Source: Paulownia fortunei
Lineage: Eukaryota > Streptophyta > Magnoliopsida > Lamiales > Paulowniaceae
NCBI GenBank assembly: GCA_019321725.1
Contig: CM033120.1
Span: forward strand, 14,972,278-15,036,277
DNA: 64,000 nucleotides
Direction: 5' to 3'
In this document: one piece after another, positions 1 to 12,700 of the stretch
Layout: each line of letters opens with the position of its first letter
How positions within the stretch are numbered: position 1 is the first letter of the stretch
The notes under the pieces: generated by a model
Databases searched by the model: none
Told to the model about the DNA's origin: nothing
The model's input: the letters and a program-made list of their open reading frames with translations, nothing else
Program-made: the position numbers and the translations under genes

Positions 1-2445
1 AAATTTCAGGACTTTTATACTTGGGAATCAATTTACATACATGTACCTGATCATTGTATCGCAGAGAACTGTCAGAAATATGAAAGTTTAAGTTTACGGA
101 TGAGGCTCCCTGTGATTTTCAGATCACAAACTACACTTCAAAGAGATAACAGATAAATACTTATACTCATTTCCTGATCAACCAAGCAAATAAGTTCATA
201 CTTCACATTTTTCTTTTCACAATTCATTGAGCTCCCAATGCCAGCACTTTGAGCATTAAAAAAATTTTAAACTAAGCTAGCACAGGTAATCATCTATTAC
301 TAAAAGCCATGCCAGTAAAACCTTTTGAAACCCAAAACTAAAATAATGGAAACTACCAACATTTTGATTCATTTCATATGAAGATAGTCGTGCAGGACAA
401 GCCTTTAAGTAAATGCTAATAAATCAACCCATTAATTTTGTTATGAGAAAATAATTACTCCAAGATTCATCTAGAATTTCCAACCTTTCGCTGGCATGCA
501 CACCTCAACAAACAAGGTAAAACTCTATTAACTTTATTAAATTCACTAACTTGTCCAACAACTATGGCAATTCGATTGAGAATACTTTTTAGAACCACAT
601 GGAAAACGCAATCCGACCAGGATCCCATTCAATTTCATAGACAATTAAACACCAGAAAAAAAAAAAAAAAACCCCAAAATTTCCGAATAGATCTAGCAAC
701 AAATCGGAATTAGACCTCCAAAATAATCTGAAACCCAAAAACAAAATCATTATAGGCTAGAATTGGACAGAATAGAGATTAGAGGCCATACCCTTGAAGA
801 GCTGAAACCCAAAACGGTGGAGTTAATTGAGAAAGTGGGCAAGCATAAAAATCATGTAAATAATGTAAAACCCAATTGGCAGCAAACAAGATTTGATTTT
901 TCCAATTTAAAAATCAGAATAATTCGACGGTTGACAGGATGACGATGTTGATGGGAGCGGTGGGTTGTCGTTTTATAGAATTTGTCGAGTTTCACAATTC
1001 AGTGCTCTGAAATTACAGTTTTGGGCCTCGAATCCTCCCTTCAAAACCGGCTATATTTGCGGTTTTTACTCTTTAATCCACAATCACAGAAAACACTGGC
1101 CAAACATCACAATCATGGCGATTTTTCACCATCTAGTACGGATGAAAACTTTTATGGCAAAGTTGCTGGTGGTTTGATTTTTTGTTCCAAGAATTATAAG
1201 CGTTAACAGGTGTTTTCTCTTACATTTGTTTAAAAGATATAAATTCTTATATTTAATAAGATATTAGATATTATTTTAAAAATAAATTATTTAAATATTT
1301 AAATAAAATAAGATTATTAAAATTTTAAAATATTAATAATAATTTTAAAATTATTAAAATTAAAAGAGCTTGTTAAAATAAAATTTTATTTTAAAAATAT
1401 ATTGAGAATTTTTATTTAGAAGTTTATAAACTTTGATTGAACTTTTTTTTATCAGATCTTATAAGTTCTTTCTAAAAAAAATTAATAAATATTTTTTAAT
1501 AATTTATAACTTTTTAAATAATTTATAAAATATTTTGAATAATTTTATAAGTTCACCCAAACACTCTCTAAGCAAGTAACTTTATTACGGGAGTATGGCT
1601 TGAATTTAATTGAACTTAATTTGACATGCTTTATTCAAAGAATAAGTTTATGGTAGAATTTTAGTTTGGATTTTCATCTCAAGAGAATTTTTTGATTTTT
1701 TAATGAAGTGATAAAATACAGGATTCAATTAACAATGAAGTAAAATTAATTTACAAGTATCAACTGTCAACAATTAATTATGATAGAAATTGACAAATAT
1801 TCGTTGAAATCAAACTCAAAATTAATATTTCTCATAATCGAAACGTGGAGTAAAATGATTTTACAGTCTATCATCGGCTCAATCATCGATCCGATTAATC
1901 TAACAAAAAATAATTATATTTTTTTATTTTATTAAATAAAATAATAATATAATAAATTAATTATTAATCAACCAAAAACACATTTGTGTAAAATTCGAAT
2001 AATTAATATATAATCAAATATCAAGTTTAAACTTTTTAAAAAATAAGTTTAAAAACATACATAATATTAATACAGTTCCAAATTTAAAATTTAAAGTTCA
2101 TAGTTTAAGATAATTGTTTATCCAATTTTATCCAATTATTTTACTTGCATATAAATCGAATTTTGAAGTCTTTTTCTTTTTCACTTTTCTATAACAAAGA
2201 AAAACTTGAAGGGATTGCCTACAATGCGCTAACTCCAGTTTGGTATCTAAATTTTGAAGAGAGCTAGAGATTTAACTCGACTTGATTGGCTGAAATGCCA
2301 GAAAACATTAAGCTTATATTGCAACGGTCCACTGACCTTGACCTAGATCTCTAGTTTCTCAACTGTATGCAGCATTGACAGAACAAGTTTGTTTATCGCA
2401 TGTGTTACTACTATACAGCTTTACGTATACGATTTATTTTGTTAT

Positions 2446-2448
<3 letters not shown>
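1..2448. other. AT-rich intergenic DNA, no gene recognised
   Basis: I see no coding exon with family resemblance here. The stretch 1-960 is moderately AT-rich. Read on the minus strand, a possible splice donor (AAGG/gtatgg) lies near 793, so this could be the 5' end of a minus-strand gene that continues outside the window, but no protein was recognised. From 1200 to 2150 the DNA is extremely AT-rich. Short open frames at 965-1206 overlap one another and look like chance. Confidence 0.4.

Positions 2449-2476
<28 letters not shown>
2449..2476. repeat. (GA)n microsatellite
   Basis: About 14 uninterrupted GA units lie in the intergenic DNA just beyond the 3' end of the minus-strand RF2-like gene. 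Confidence 0.95.
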
Positions 2477-2479
<3 letters not shown>

Positions 2480-2655
2480 TGATACTGTGCCGCCAAAGTC
2501 ACGAGAGCTAACACAACAGTCGTTACTAATTTTCCAAAACGCTAACTCATCAAACCATATATCTATGTTAGATGTAGTCTCAAAACCAGCGCCAAAGAAT
2601 AGAACAGAAGAGATAACAAGAAGGGAAGAACTAAATGCTTAATGTATATAATCTC

Positions 2656-5600
2656 TCATCTTCTCCTTTCATCCCGGTAAGGTCCTTCACTCTCTTGATC
2701 CTTCAGGAAGCCCAGGAAAGCAAGGAAGCCGAAAAAGAAGAACCCACCCGACCAGTTGCCGCCACCACCACCTCCACCACCCCCACCATCACCATCATCA
2801 CGTGGTGGAAATCCTGTCCCACCATCATCAAGTTCTGGAGACTTTTCTTTCCCTGGAATCCAATTAAACAATTAATGTTTCAAATACTTGGGGATGCCTA
2901 CATTTGTGACTTTGTGTCCAAAAGAGGTGCATAGAAATACAGCTAATCAACAAAGATATTCTCTCTCTATTAATCATTGGGGAAAGTAGATTAAAACGTA
3001 AACTGCATTAATTGATCAAGACAAAAAAAATTGTTAGCACTGCAAAAATGAATCGGACAGGTTTGTGACCTTTTGCCTTTTGAGCCCGCTCAAATGGTGT
3101 TAGCCAAACAAGAGCCCAAGATAATAGTTTACTAACAAACCGAGCTCGATGTCATGGACCCAATCCACCCCTAGAAAATCAGTTACCAAAGGGGAAGGAT
3201 ATCCCACTATATAAGTTGGCTTAGGAACTCTTCTCTAGTCGATGTGGGAGGGGAGTCCGTTGCAGGCCCTCATGCAGTATGGGCCCCCCTAGTTGGCACA
3301 CACACAGGGTTCCACCCTCTGGCACCGAGTAGGACTCGAATAGAGTCCTGCTCTGAAACCACTTTGTCATGAGGCCCAGTCCACTCCTAGAAAACCAATT
3401 ACTAAGGAGGAAATATATCCCACTATATAAGTTGGCTCAGAACCCTTATTTAGTCGATGTGGAAATGGAGTCCGTCACGTCAAGCCCCAAATAACTAGGT
3501 TTTGGAGCAACTAGCCGAGGTTGAGATTCATAATTTTGCTAGTATTCAGCTTGACTTGATTCTTTTCACCCCTAAACTGTATGCCACAGTAGGCAGCACA
3601 TGATACAAAGTCAACGGAAAATGAGATTATTACCTTGGATAGGTGCAACAGTAATGGTAGACGATTGGCGTGTTACCGTTTGGGTTTGCTCTGCAGAACA
3701 CGTGGCATTCTGCAATTGAAAATAAGCTAATCAGAATATAGGCACTCTTATTAGCTGTAGATCCAAAGTAAAAGCAGAAATAAAAAGACGAACAAAAGAT
3801 ATTCTCCAACAAGTTTCACTTATTATATTAAGGAGTTGCAAATGCCTTCAACTAGTTTCACATGATATATTAGGGACTTCGCAAAGCCATTCCACATCTT
3901 TTTGTGAAGTCCCTGTAGTAAAACTAATAGCATATCCAGGCTGTAAGCTTGAAAACAATACAAATCATTTCTCACCATCAGAAGAGAGACAGAAGTAGTA
4001 CTACAGCACCCATTCTCAGGAAACTGTAACAGTACTGTCCAGACCTTACCTAGCACACCAAATCTAACACATCTCAACACACTAAAAAAGGAAGAAACAA
4101 GCCCCTTTTAGACTTTGAAAAATCTAAATAATCTTTTTTGCTGGTCTAAGGATTGATTTGTAGGAAAGATTAAATCCACACGCAAGGAATAAATCTGTTT
4201 ACTGAACAGAAGATTCCCTTCCCAAAGATATGATTACACACTCATTACCAAAGAGTAAAAGTGTTTATAAGCATATACAACCTGACAAGATGTAAAATTA
4301 CCAGAGCAGCAGCACATATTACAGAAGCATGCTTCACTCGAAAGGCACGAGTTACGCTCCTTCTTTCAAAGGGCTGAAACTGCACACAGAGTGGCTTGAG
4401 TCCAACTGGATTGCACCAAACATTCTTCTTATGCTTCAGACACTGATCTTCTGATCGAACTGTCAAGAAAAAAATTCAATTTATACAAGGTCCAGCACTA
4501 TGAAAAAATAAAACAATATCCAAATGACCTTTTTTCAACAGATAAATAATTTAATAGTAATATCAACTAGCATAAAATTCGAATGCCACATGATGAGAGA
4601 TAATGGACGAATTATCATTGTCACACTCAGATAGCTCTTTTCTCAGTTCATTGTCCTTGTGAACTTAATTATAGTATAAGGACAAAAAGAACAGAATCAC
4701 ACTAAGGTAAGCTAATAGAAATTATTCAATCACTTGAAAGCGTATAACCCGTAAACCAACAAGTGGATTAAACAGACCCACAGATTTAGAGCCAGAAACA
4801 TGTAACCATGCATATGTAACATCTGATTATACGTGTACAGAGAGAGACTCTATAATCGATGGGATTAGATCTTTGTGTAATCATAAAATATGGTTCATCA
4901 TCCACAAAAGACTATGGAACAAGAAATTTGATGATCAACGGTACTCTTAAGAGAATGAAATTGACCATTCTTGTTGCTTCACCAGCGTATACCTAGCTCC
5001 TTAAGCATAACTGGACTATTTATTGATGTGTGATTATTTCATCACAAGAAATCAACTCATTGAAAAATGGGAAAGACTCTTAGAAGTAAATCTCACTTGG
5101 TATTCTTCTAGGTGGAAGCTGAATAACAAACACTTGAGCAAAGTTTCAGCCAAATGACATTATAATTTTCTTAGCCAATCACTTACTTTTAGAATGATCT
5201 AGCACGGCACATCCCATGCTATGAAGATTAAGATCCATTTATCTGTCCCCAGAGTGAAAAGTGCATATTATTTACAGAAATATCCACCCAAAGAAGTATT
5301 CGTTGTGACTCATTTAAGGAATTCCACAAAGTTGCAAACCAAAAAACATGGCCATATTTCTGACAATGAAAATACTTTAGCCAAGTTGAAATTAAAGTTC
5401 TTTCAGCCAATTGTGTACCTTCAGCACGGTATACTACATCGACACCTATGGTATGAAGATGAGCATACAACTTTATTAGTTTATCCAGACCAAACCAAAC
5501 TAAAGATTACTAAATTATCAAGGGAAATATGAAAATTATTAAAGGAAGATCCAAAACTTAAAAAAGGAGAAGCCATGTCTCATGACAAACCCAGACAACA

Positions 5601-5822
5601 AGGAGGCCATCTTGACGTATCAACTTCAAAATAGTGGCAAGTTTGTGTACTTTAACTTGAAGCTAGCTGGTTCTCCTCGGACAACATTACACAAGTCCAA
5701 ACCCCAGAAAAGGAAAATTCATCACCGCTGACATTTATGTATTCGGCTGTTATAAGATAATAGAAGATGGAGACCCACAAACCTATAGATAGCGATGTAA
5801 TTGGACTGGCACTCAGTGACAT
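2656..5822 (-). CDS. Glycine-rich organellar protein resembling FERTILITY RESTORER RF2 (4 coding exons, about 156 aa)
   Basis: Coding exons on the minus strand are 5783-5822, 4302-4459, 3634-3709 and 2656-2852. All borders are GT-AG and phases match, giving 156 residues. The N-terminus is Ser-rich and basic, ending in a VICAAALNATC stretch, which looks like an organelle transit peptide. The C-terminal exon has an acidic and proline segment, a run of ten glycines (GGGGGGGGGGNWSGG), a short hydrophobic segment FFFFGFLAFLGFL and a charged tail ending DERRR. This layout and length recall plant proteins annotated as FERTILITY RESTORER RF2 (rice Rf2 encodes a mitochondrial glycine-rich protein); that name is from memory and only moderately sure. 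Its biochemical activity is unknown. A probable noncoding first exon rich in CTTC lies near 6490-6600, with an intron before the start codon. Intron 3 carries a TRIM element. Translation from the ATG at 5820-5822 is inferred from exon phase. Confidence 0.7.
3150..3482 (-). mobile_element. TRIM: miniature LTR retrotransposon without coding capacity
   Basis: Two related direct repeats, 3150-3264 (115 bp) and 3365-3482 (118 bp), share long blocks including CCTAGAAAA, ATCCCACTATATAAGTTGGC and TAGTCGATGTGG. They flank about 100 bp with no open frame. Read on the minus strand each repeat begins TG and ends CA. Three bases after the upstream repeat comes TGGTTTCAGAGC (3361 down to 3350), one mismatch from the usual initiator-Met tRNA primer-binding site TGGTATCAGAGC. 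A G-rich stretch precedes the other repeat, as a polypurine tract would. No clear target-site duplication is visible. It lies in intron 3 of the RF2-like gene, in the same orientation. Confidence 0.75.
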
Positions 5823-7691
5823 CTCAATGCCAATAAATGATATCACCTGAAAACAATTATAACTTTGACCATGAGAAAGAGGGAATACACTTGCATCATT
5901 CGACAAAATAGAAGAGCTTTGTCTCTAGGAAGCACCAAATTAGCGTGTATATTTTACCAAATTAACAGGGTTTAAACAGTTGCTTCATACAAAAGCTTCA
6001 CATTATCCAAACATTACAAACTTTCGTATATCTTGAACAAAAATGGGCTCTAGTCTTCAATTTCTAAGCGAGCGCAAAGCACACGGACCTACAAAAATAT
6101 GCATATGCATACATGCAAGTCTTTTGCTCGTGAACAGAATTAAAAGCTAGTTCTCTTCCATTGTATCAACTCTTTTCCTTCGAAACCTTCATATACATCA
6201 CTATATTCTAATTTAAAGCACCAGCATCATAAGTTAAATAACACACAATTAGGTTTTCTAAGAAATTTCAAAAGTTCATGCTTCTTCGATATCAGCAACC
6301 AAATATCAACTGATTTCTTTTTTCTATTCTAATCACAAGAAAATTCTGGTAAACTTGATTCAAATATCAGACACGGATGATTTCCCTAATCCAAAAATTA
6401 CAAAACGCACATGAGCTGAGAGAGAGGGGAAAAAACATAATTTATAAAAAAGAAGATTAGAGCACGTTACAATTTGCAGATCTTAATTTTACCTCGAATC
6501 AGACGGAAGGGCAGAGCAGCAAACCGGAGGAAACGAGAGAGGAGGAAAGAGGAAGAAGAAAGAAGACGACGAAGAAGATTAAGTACCCTGTGTCGTAGTT
6601 TCGCACGTGTGTTTCCGACTAACGATTTGGACTTAGACGTACAGAAATTTTGATTAAAAACCTCCATTATGATACTATTTTGTTTTATTAAAAATTGTGA
6701 CAAAAAAGTAATTAAATTACTAAATACCCTCATTTCGATATTTCATATTTTAAAAAAAATTATTTAACCATGTTTCCAAGAAAAAGAAAATAATAAGAAG
6801 TAAAACTAAATTTTACACATAAGGACTCTTCTCGATATTTGAAAGAGTGTATATTCGAAATTAAAATTTTGACCTCTCATATTTTTGCAATTATGCAATT
6901 AAACATGTAATAATTAATTGCACTACAGTAAAACTTATATAAATGAATATTATTATAACTCATAAAAAATATTATTTTAAAGATATTATTTATTTATCAA
7001 TAAACAGATAATCTATTAATTTACGAACACTTTAAAATTTGTACATGTACCTTTTTAGCATAATTCGATGAAAATTAGTTTGTACATGTGCATGTACAGT
7101 ATGTGGTCAAAAATTATAATATCGATAATATTTATGAAATTTAAGAGGTTTAATATAATAATTTTGTATATTTATTTTATAAATATTATTTTTGATAATT
7201 TATGTATTTGTCGATGTATTTTCAGTTCGCTAATTAGAAAAATTCACCAAAATAAAAAATAAAAACAAAAAGATATACAAAGAAAAGAAAACAAATAAAT
7301 AGTTTGTTAAGGGTTCAATATTTTGGCTATAACTTTTATTAAAGATATCGGAATGATGGAATTCTTGATGTTATGGAAAGCTAAAAAGAAGAACTTTCAT
7401 GTTTACAATTTTTCGAAAAATCAATTGATTCGAATTGAGAAAATAAAAATTGTTAAGAAAAAAATATCTTTAATATTATGAATTATATATGTTTCTTTTT
7501 GTCAATTATTAATTTATATTCTCCTTGGTCTTAAAGAATTTGAAAAAATATGTTATCTTATGTGTGATTATTGATTTAGTTACGTTAATTCGACTCCAAA
7601 CGTGACTGAAATGTTTATTATTAAAGTAAAATTATTAATTTATTGAATATTTATTCATCGAGGTTTTTATTGTATTTATACTACTGAATTT
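5823..7691. other. 5' region of the RF2-like gene, then AT-rich spacer
   Basis: The stretch 5823-6600 holds the inferred 5' untranslated intron and a CT-rich leader exon of the RF2-like gene on the minus strand. From 6660 to 7690 the DNA is AT-rich, with a low-complexity open frame at 7068-7262 (mostly Ile, Phe, Asn) that does not look like a real protein. No other feature was recognised. Confidence 0.5.
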
Positions 7692-8798
7692 GAGGCACCC
7701 TACAAAGATATAAGTGGTGATTTTAGGCACCGCATTGCCGTCCGAGGTTTTTGGGCAGTAAACATATATTGTCTCCGGTGACAACCAGCTCTCTCAATGT
7801 GCATTGGATTGGATGTCCACTCATCTCAACTCCATTTGTTATAATCACAGAGGTTAATTACAATTAATTAACCTGGTACTATTATTGACAACCTATCATC
7901 GTTCTAAACAACTTTTTTTCCCTCAATTAACAGATTGTGCTGAGAAACTCCAAAACGCCCTTTTCATGGTCGGAGAAGTTGGTGGGAATGATTACAACTA
8001 CGCGATATTCCAAGGGAAAACGATGGAGGAGTTGAGAGACATGGTGCCTGAGGTTGTTAATGCCATCATGAATGGTGTTAGGGTAAGTTCATCATAACTA
8101 GTGCTGATCTGTCATAACACAGACATAATTCTTGAAACCCACTGTAAAATTCTTCATATCGAGTGTGTATGATACAATTAGACCAACATCTTTATATATG
8201 GTACTTTGAATCAGAAATCCATTAGTTATGGGGGTAGAAGAGTGGTGGTGCCCGGAAACTTTCCCATTGGCTGCCTCCCAATTTACAAGACAGCTTTCCA
8301 AACCAACATATCCACAGCATATGATGAAAATCAATGTCTGAAGCAACTGAATGACTTTGCAATGTACCACAATGAACATCTGCGGCAAGGCATTCACAAG
8401 CTCAAACAAGAAAGCCCAAATGCTATTATTGTCTATGCTGATTATTACAGCGCTTACCAATTCCTGCTCCAGTTTGCCAAATCACATGGTATGTCGCAGT
8501 AGCTAGCCATATTTGAATACACATGAACTGACAGGCAGCATTAAAAATTCTTCAAGGGAACAACAATTGACTTCATGTGTGTGCAGGAATTGATACAGAA
8601 AGAGCTTGTTGTGGAATTGGAGCTGGCAAATACAATTTCAACTTGACAAGAATGTGTAGAGCTCCTGATGTTCCCGTTTGTGCGGATCCTCATCGATACG
8701 TGAGCTGGGATGGGGTGCATTTGACACAAGAAGGATACAAGATAATGGCTGGCTGGTTGGTGCACGACCTCTTCAGCAACCTGCACTGCCATTTCTGA
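7692..8798 (+). pseudogene. Truncated, frameshifted GDSL esterase/lipase copy
   Basis: This is an inverted partial copy of the GDSL gene at 30412-32426, with introns retained, so it arose at DNA level and not from mRNA. Homology begins abruptly at about 7692 within exon 2, so the signal peptide and the catalytic-Ser block (GDSxSDTGN) are missing. Inside exon 2 a 29-bp deletion, a one-base insertion in a T run (near 7750) and a one-base deletion (near 7802) remove the block II glycine region and disrupt the frame. Exons 3 to 5 remain open: block III GGNDYNY, the middle exon at about 8215-8490, and the C-terminal SWDGVHLTQ block with the Asp and His of the triad. Lacking the nucleophile, it cannot be a working esterase of this family. 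Its 3' flank stays homologous to about 8860. Confidence 0.9.
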
Positions 8799-8860
8799 AC
8801 CACTACTCTGCTCTTAGAGACCATAGGCTATGTTGATATTACTTAGGTTTAAGCTAATTT

Positions 8861-9714
8861 GTCCTTATTTTTCATCTCTTTTTTGTTAGATGAGTAATGT
8901 GCAGTCCATTTTATCAACTCGATAAAGTATGAGTCCTAAACCTCTGTTAGTTCTTTATATTTTTTTGAAAGTTAGTCATCATTGTTTTATCCTATTGTGC
9001 ATCATCAAAATTGAGGTATTTCCACTAAATTATTGCAGGATATGAATTACTGTGAAATAGGAAACAATTAATAAAAAGGGCTTTAAGTGTAATGCAGAAA
9101 TAAACATTTCATCATCCAAATCTATCTTACAATATCCAAAAAACAACTTAATAATAAGTCAGTCATTTTTACACACAAACAATATTTATCATTAATCTGT
9201 TTCTGTTCGCCATTTATCAGCAGAATACTGTACTCAGTTTGAACTGAATTTAAAGCTAATTCGCCAAGAAAGATCAAAGTGAAAGAGTTAGGAAAAATAT
9301 TGTAACAATTTCTAGGAAATGGAAACAGAGCTTGATAGATGTGGTCGTGCAAGAAAAGTTGGACACATTATATGTTTCCAAGGCATAGGAAAATCACAAC
9401 TGTACTCAATATGATAATCATCCCAATCTCACTTTCTAGTTATTTGAAGCCACGATGGGAGGCTAAGTTTTACAATTTGTTTCACAATATAACATTGATT
9501 TTTTGAGCACAAATATATTTATCTAACTATTGTATTCAAATTATTCACTTGCTTGTGATTGGTTAAACTCGTTGCAAGAACAAATGCGTTCTGTGGGTGC
9601 TACATTGTATAGCAACTAAGTTAAATTCCCTTTCCAAGAAAGGACTTATTTTTGAGTGGGGCTTGGGGTAAGACCACTAGCTTCTTACCATTTTACACGG
9701 GTTATGCAGTGTTC
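8861..9714. other. Spacer between GDSL relic and FPS gene
   Basis: This is AT-rich intergenic DNA that presumably includes the 3' untranslated region of the FPS gene on its right side. No coding exon or repeat with clear structure was seen. Confidence 0.4.
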
Positions 9715-12700
9715 TTACTTTTGCCTCTTATAAATCTTCGCCAAGAATGATTTCAACACTGCTTGCACTTCCTTGCTAGGATGAGCTTCAATTGAGTTGG
9801 TTATCTTCTCATAACTCCTGCTTTCATACTCCAGATACACATCCTACAAATTTAAACCAGGATTAAATCTTTAAATATGAAGAACAATGAAATGTCTAAC
9901 TTCCAATTCTCTACCAGAAAGTTTTCCATTTTTAGTTCTATTGTGATAAAGAATAATGGTGGAGGAAAGAAACCTGAAGCTTGAGCGCTTTATAAAGCTC
10001 TTTGACTTTAGCCACACAGGCAGGATCCTCCTTTCCATAATTCTCCTGAAAGCAAAGCTCATTTATAAGACAACAACAGGAGGATAATGAAATAGTATTG
10101 AGATTATTCGTGTTTGTAGCATACATAGAGAGTTTGCTTCTGGTCCTGATTACAGAGTTCCAGGGCTTTGACAACCAACCAAGAGCACTTAAAATCTTCA
10201 ATGTCAGTTCCAATCTGAAAATGCACAAAGGGCAAAAGGTCTATACTAGCCCGAGATCAATGGTCAGGATATTGACTCTGGAAATATGCAGTCTTATATA
10301 TCCAATGATTACCTTACCAATCACCTCTGGATCACCAAAACAATCTAGATAGTCATCCTACAAAAATCAGGAAAATCTGATCACTATCACGATTTATAGC
10401 CGAGAGCAGAACCTAAAAGAAACATACATTAGACATAATCATTTCGGGAACTTCAAGACTCATGCATCAAGTAAATTTGCAGTTTTGAGATTCTAGATGA
10501 TACAGAGTTTATGTGCTAAAACCACTTACCTGAACTTGGAAATAAGTGCCCATTTCAATCAATATGTCCTTTACATTGACATGATTGTCCAAGTTCTCAC
10601 CAAACATAAGAAGTGCACATGCCACCTGTGAAGGTTCACCCAAATCAAATTTCAATTTTACAAAAAATTGATGGACCAAAGGACATCAACTTTTAACAGT
10701 TTGAGTGGGAAAGATAAATCAAATTAATATCAACTCCCCTTGTTGTAGGGAATTAAAGATACAGAGAAAATTCTTAACAGAAAATAAAGAAAAGTTTTTC
10801 CAGTTTCTCATGGTAGAGCCATATTATTCACTTTTTTGGGTAAGATTAGAGCCATATGATTCAACGAGTTACACATACACGAGATGAAAGCTCCGATAAA
10901 GATTGTCAAGAAAAACAAGTTTTTTTAAACAATCTTGTATTTTCTCCTTGTGAAATTGTACTAAATTCAAGGATCTTGTAATGCTTTATTACAGTAACTT
11001 CCTTAATCACAAGATCAATTTTTGCAACTCATGTACCCTTTTGAGGGAACAAGAATTTCTATGATTTCCATTTTTATTTGATTGTTTAATTAATAAGGGT
11101 TTCTTCTTATCCAGAGATTTCCAAGACAGACCTTGTCCCATGCCTTCTTGGCATGCATTTGAAAAGCATTCAATTTCTTGATGAGCATGTGGACATATTG
11201 TAATCTCCCCTTCCTTTTCAGTATCACGGTTGAACATCCACTTTTGGACAAGCAAGTTATTTATGAACAGAAAAGAACATGTACGCACAATCAAAACGCA
11301 TGAAGAAACCCATAAATACACTCTGAGAAGATTAAGAAGAGAACAGCACACAAGATGCTTTTATTCATCAAATAGATAGGTAGGCTATATCCTCATTTGG
11401 AATGTAGAGTTTACTCACAGGAAGATAAAATGAGTAATAGGCAGTTTTGTACTGAACAATCCGACGATGCCTGTGTACAAAAAGGAGAATGAAAAGTCAC
11501 AGGAGAAGACAATGAAAATAGAAACACTAAGGATATGTTTGGTAGCATGGCAATCAAAAAAGGAATTAGGAATTTGTGAAAGGTTCAACTTTGATAGTCC
11601 TTTTCCAACTCCAACAGCAGTATGCAGTCCATGCAGCCAAAAATGGATTTAGCAGTCACAGCCAGTTTAATATTCATACTTACAAAGACAATGAGTACTT
11701 CGATAAGTCCTTCTCTCCAACAAGTGTGGTGATCAGATCTATCATTTGTCCATGTGCTGTCTGAAACTCCACCTGTTAATTCATGGTATAACATTAAAAA
11801 AGGAAAAAAAGGAAACAGAATCATCTTTCCAGAAAATGAATCCAACCGCCTCATTGTAAGTAAGGATAGAATCAAACCTCGTTAAACAAATCCAATAGAT
11901 CCACATAATAAGGCTTTCCTTTGAAATGCTTTTTGAGAATTCTTGAAATATGGTTGCGAAGTATTATCCCATCGTTCACCGCTATCATCCCAACCTTGGA
12001 AATATTTACAAACAACACGGTTAGCCATTATGAATGCAAATTCACTAACATTCTCAAGTAAAGAAAAAAAAACTAAAAAACATGTTGTCCTTTTAAGAGC
12101 CACACCTTGGGCAATCTGAACCAACATGGTTGACCTCGGCGTGTGTGAGAGCTATCCATTATATCATCGAGAACAAGGAAATAAGCTTGAAGCTGTATAG
12201 ATGTTATTTTCTTTTAGTTCCCAATGGCCAAAACAACACATTGAGAATAAAACAGAACTAAGGCCAATATTTTTTCATACCCACTCAATGCACCATCCAA
12301 GTGAGCATGCAAGAAAAACTTCATCATCAGTCAGCTCTTTCCCTAGTTTCAGCAGCTTATAGCTTTCAACGACGGAGAGCCCTCGATTCAGCTTTCCTGC
12401 AAAAGAAGAAAATACAGGGGGGGTGGGGGTGAACTCATCATGAAACAGTCAGATAATCAAACCTCTCTGACAATGTATTCAGTTCAAAAGAAAAGCCTTA
12501 ATATAAAAGAAATTGTATTAATGTTAGATTACTGCGAACATTTGAAACCAACCTCCAGGAACATTGTAGTCCAACATCTGTAATAAAAAAGCCACAATGA
12601 AATAATTAGATGAATAGGAGTACGTGTTTCAAATGAAGGCTACGGGGAAATATCATTAGATGTTACAACCTTCGACACCGTGCAACAGAATCTACATGAC

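Noticed and set aside
2635..2934. Plus-strand open frame with Thr-rich repeats
   Set aside because: It is the reverse of the glycine-run exon of the RF2-like gene. The Thr/Pro repeats are the complement of GGT/GGN codons.
7068..7262. Open frame rich in Ile, Phe and Asn
   Set aside because: Low-complexity AT-rich DNA with no start context, splice partner or family resemblance.
11517..11585. Possible miniature transposon in FPS intron 6 (GATATGTTTGGTAGCATGG)
   Set aside because: The word resembles some hAT-like ends, but the intron is only 213 bp and no inverted partner was found.
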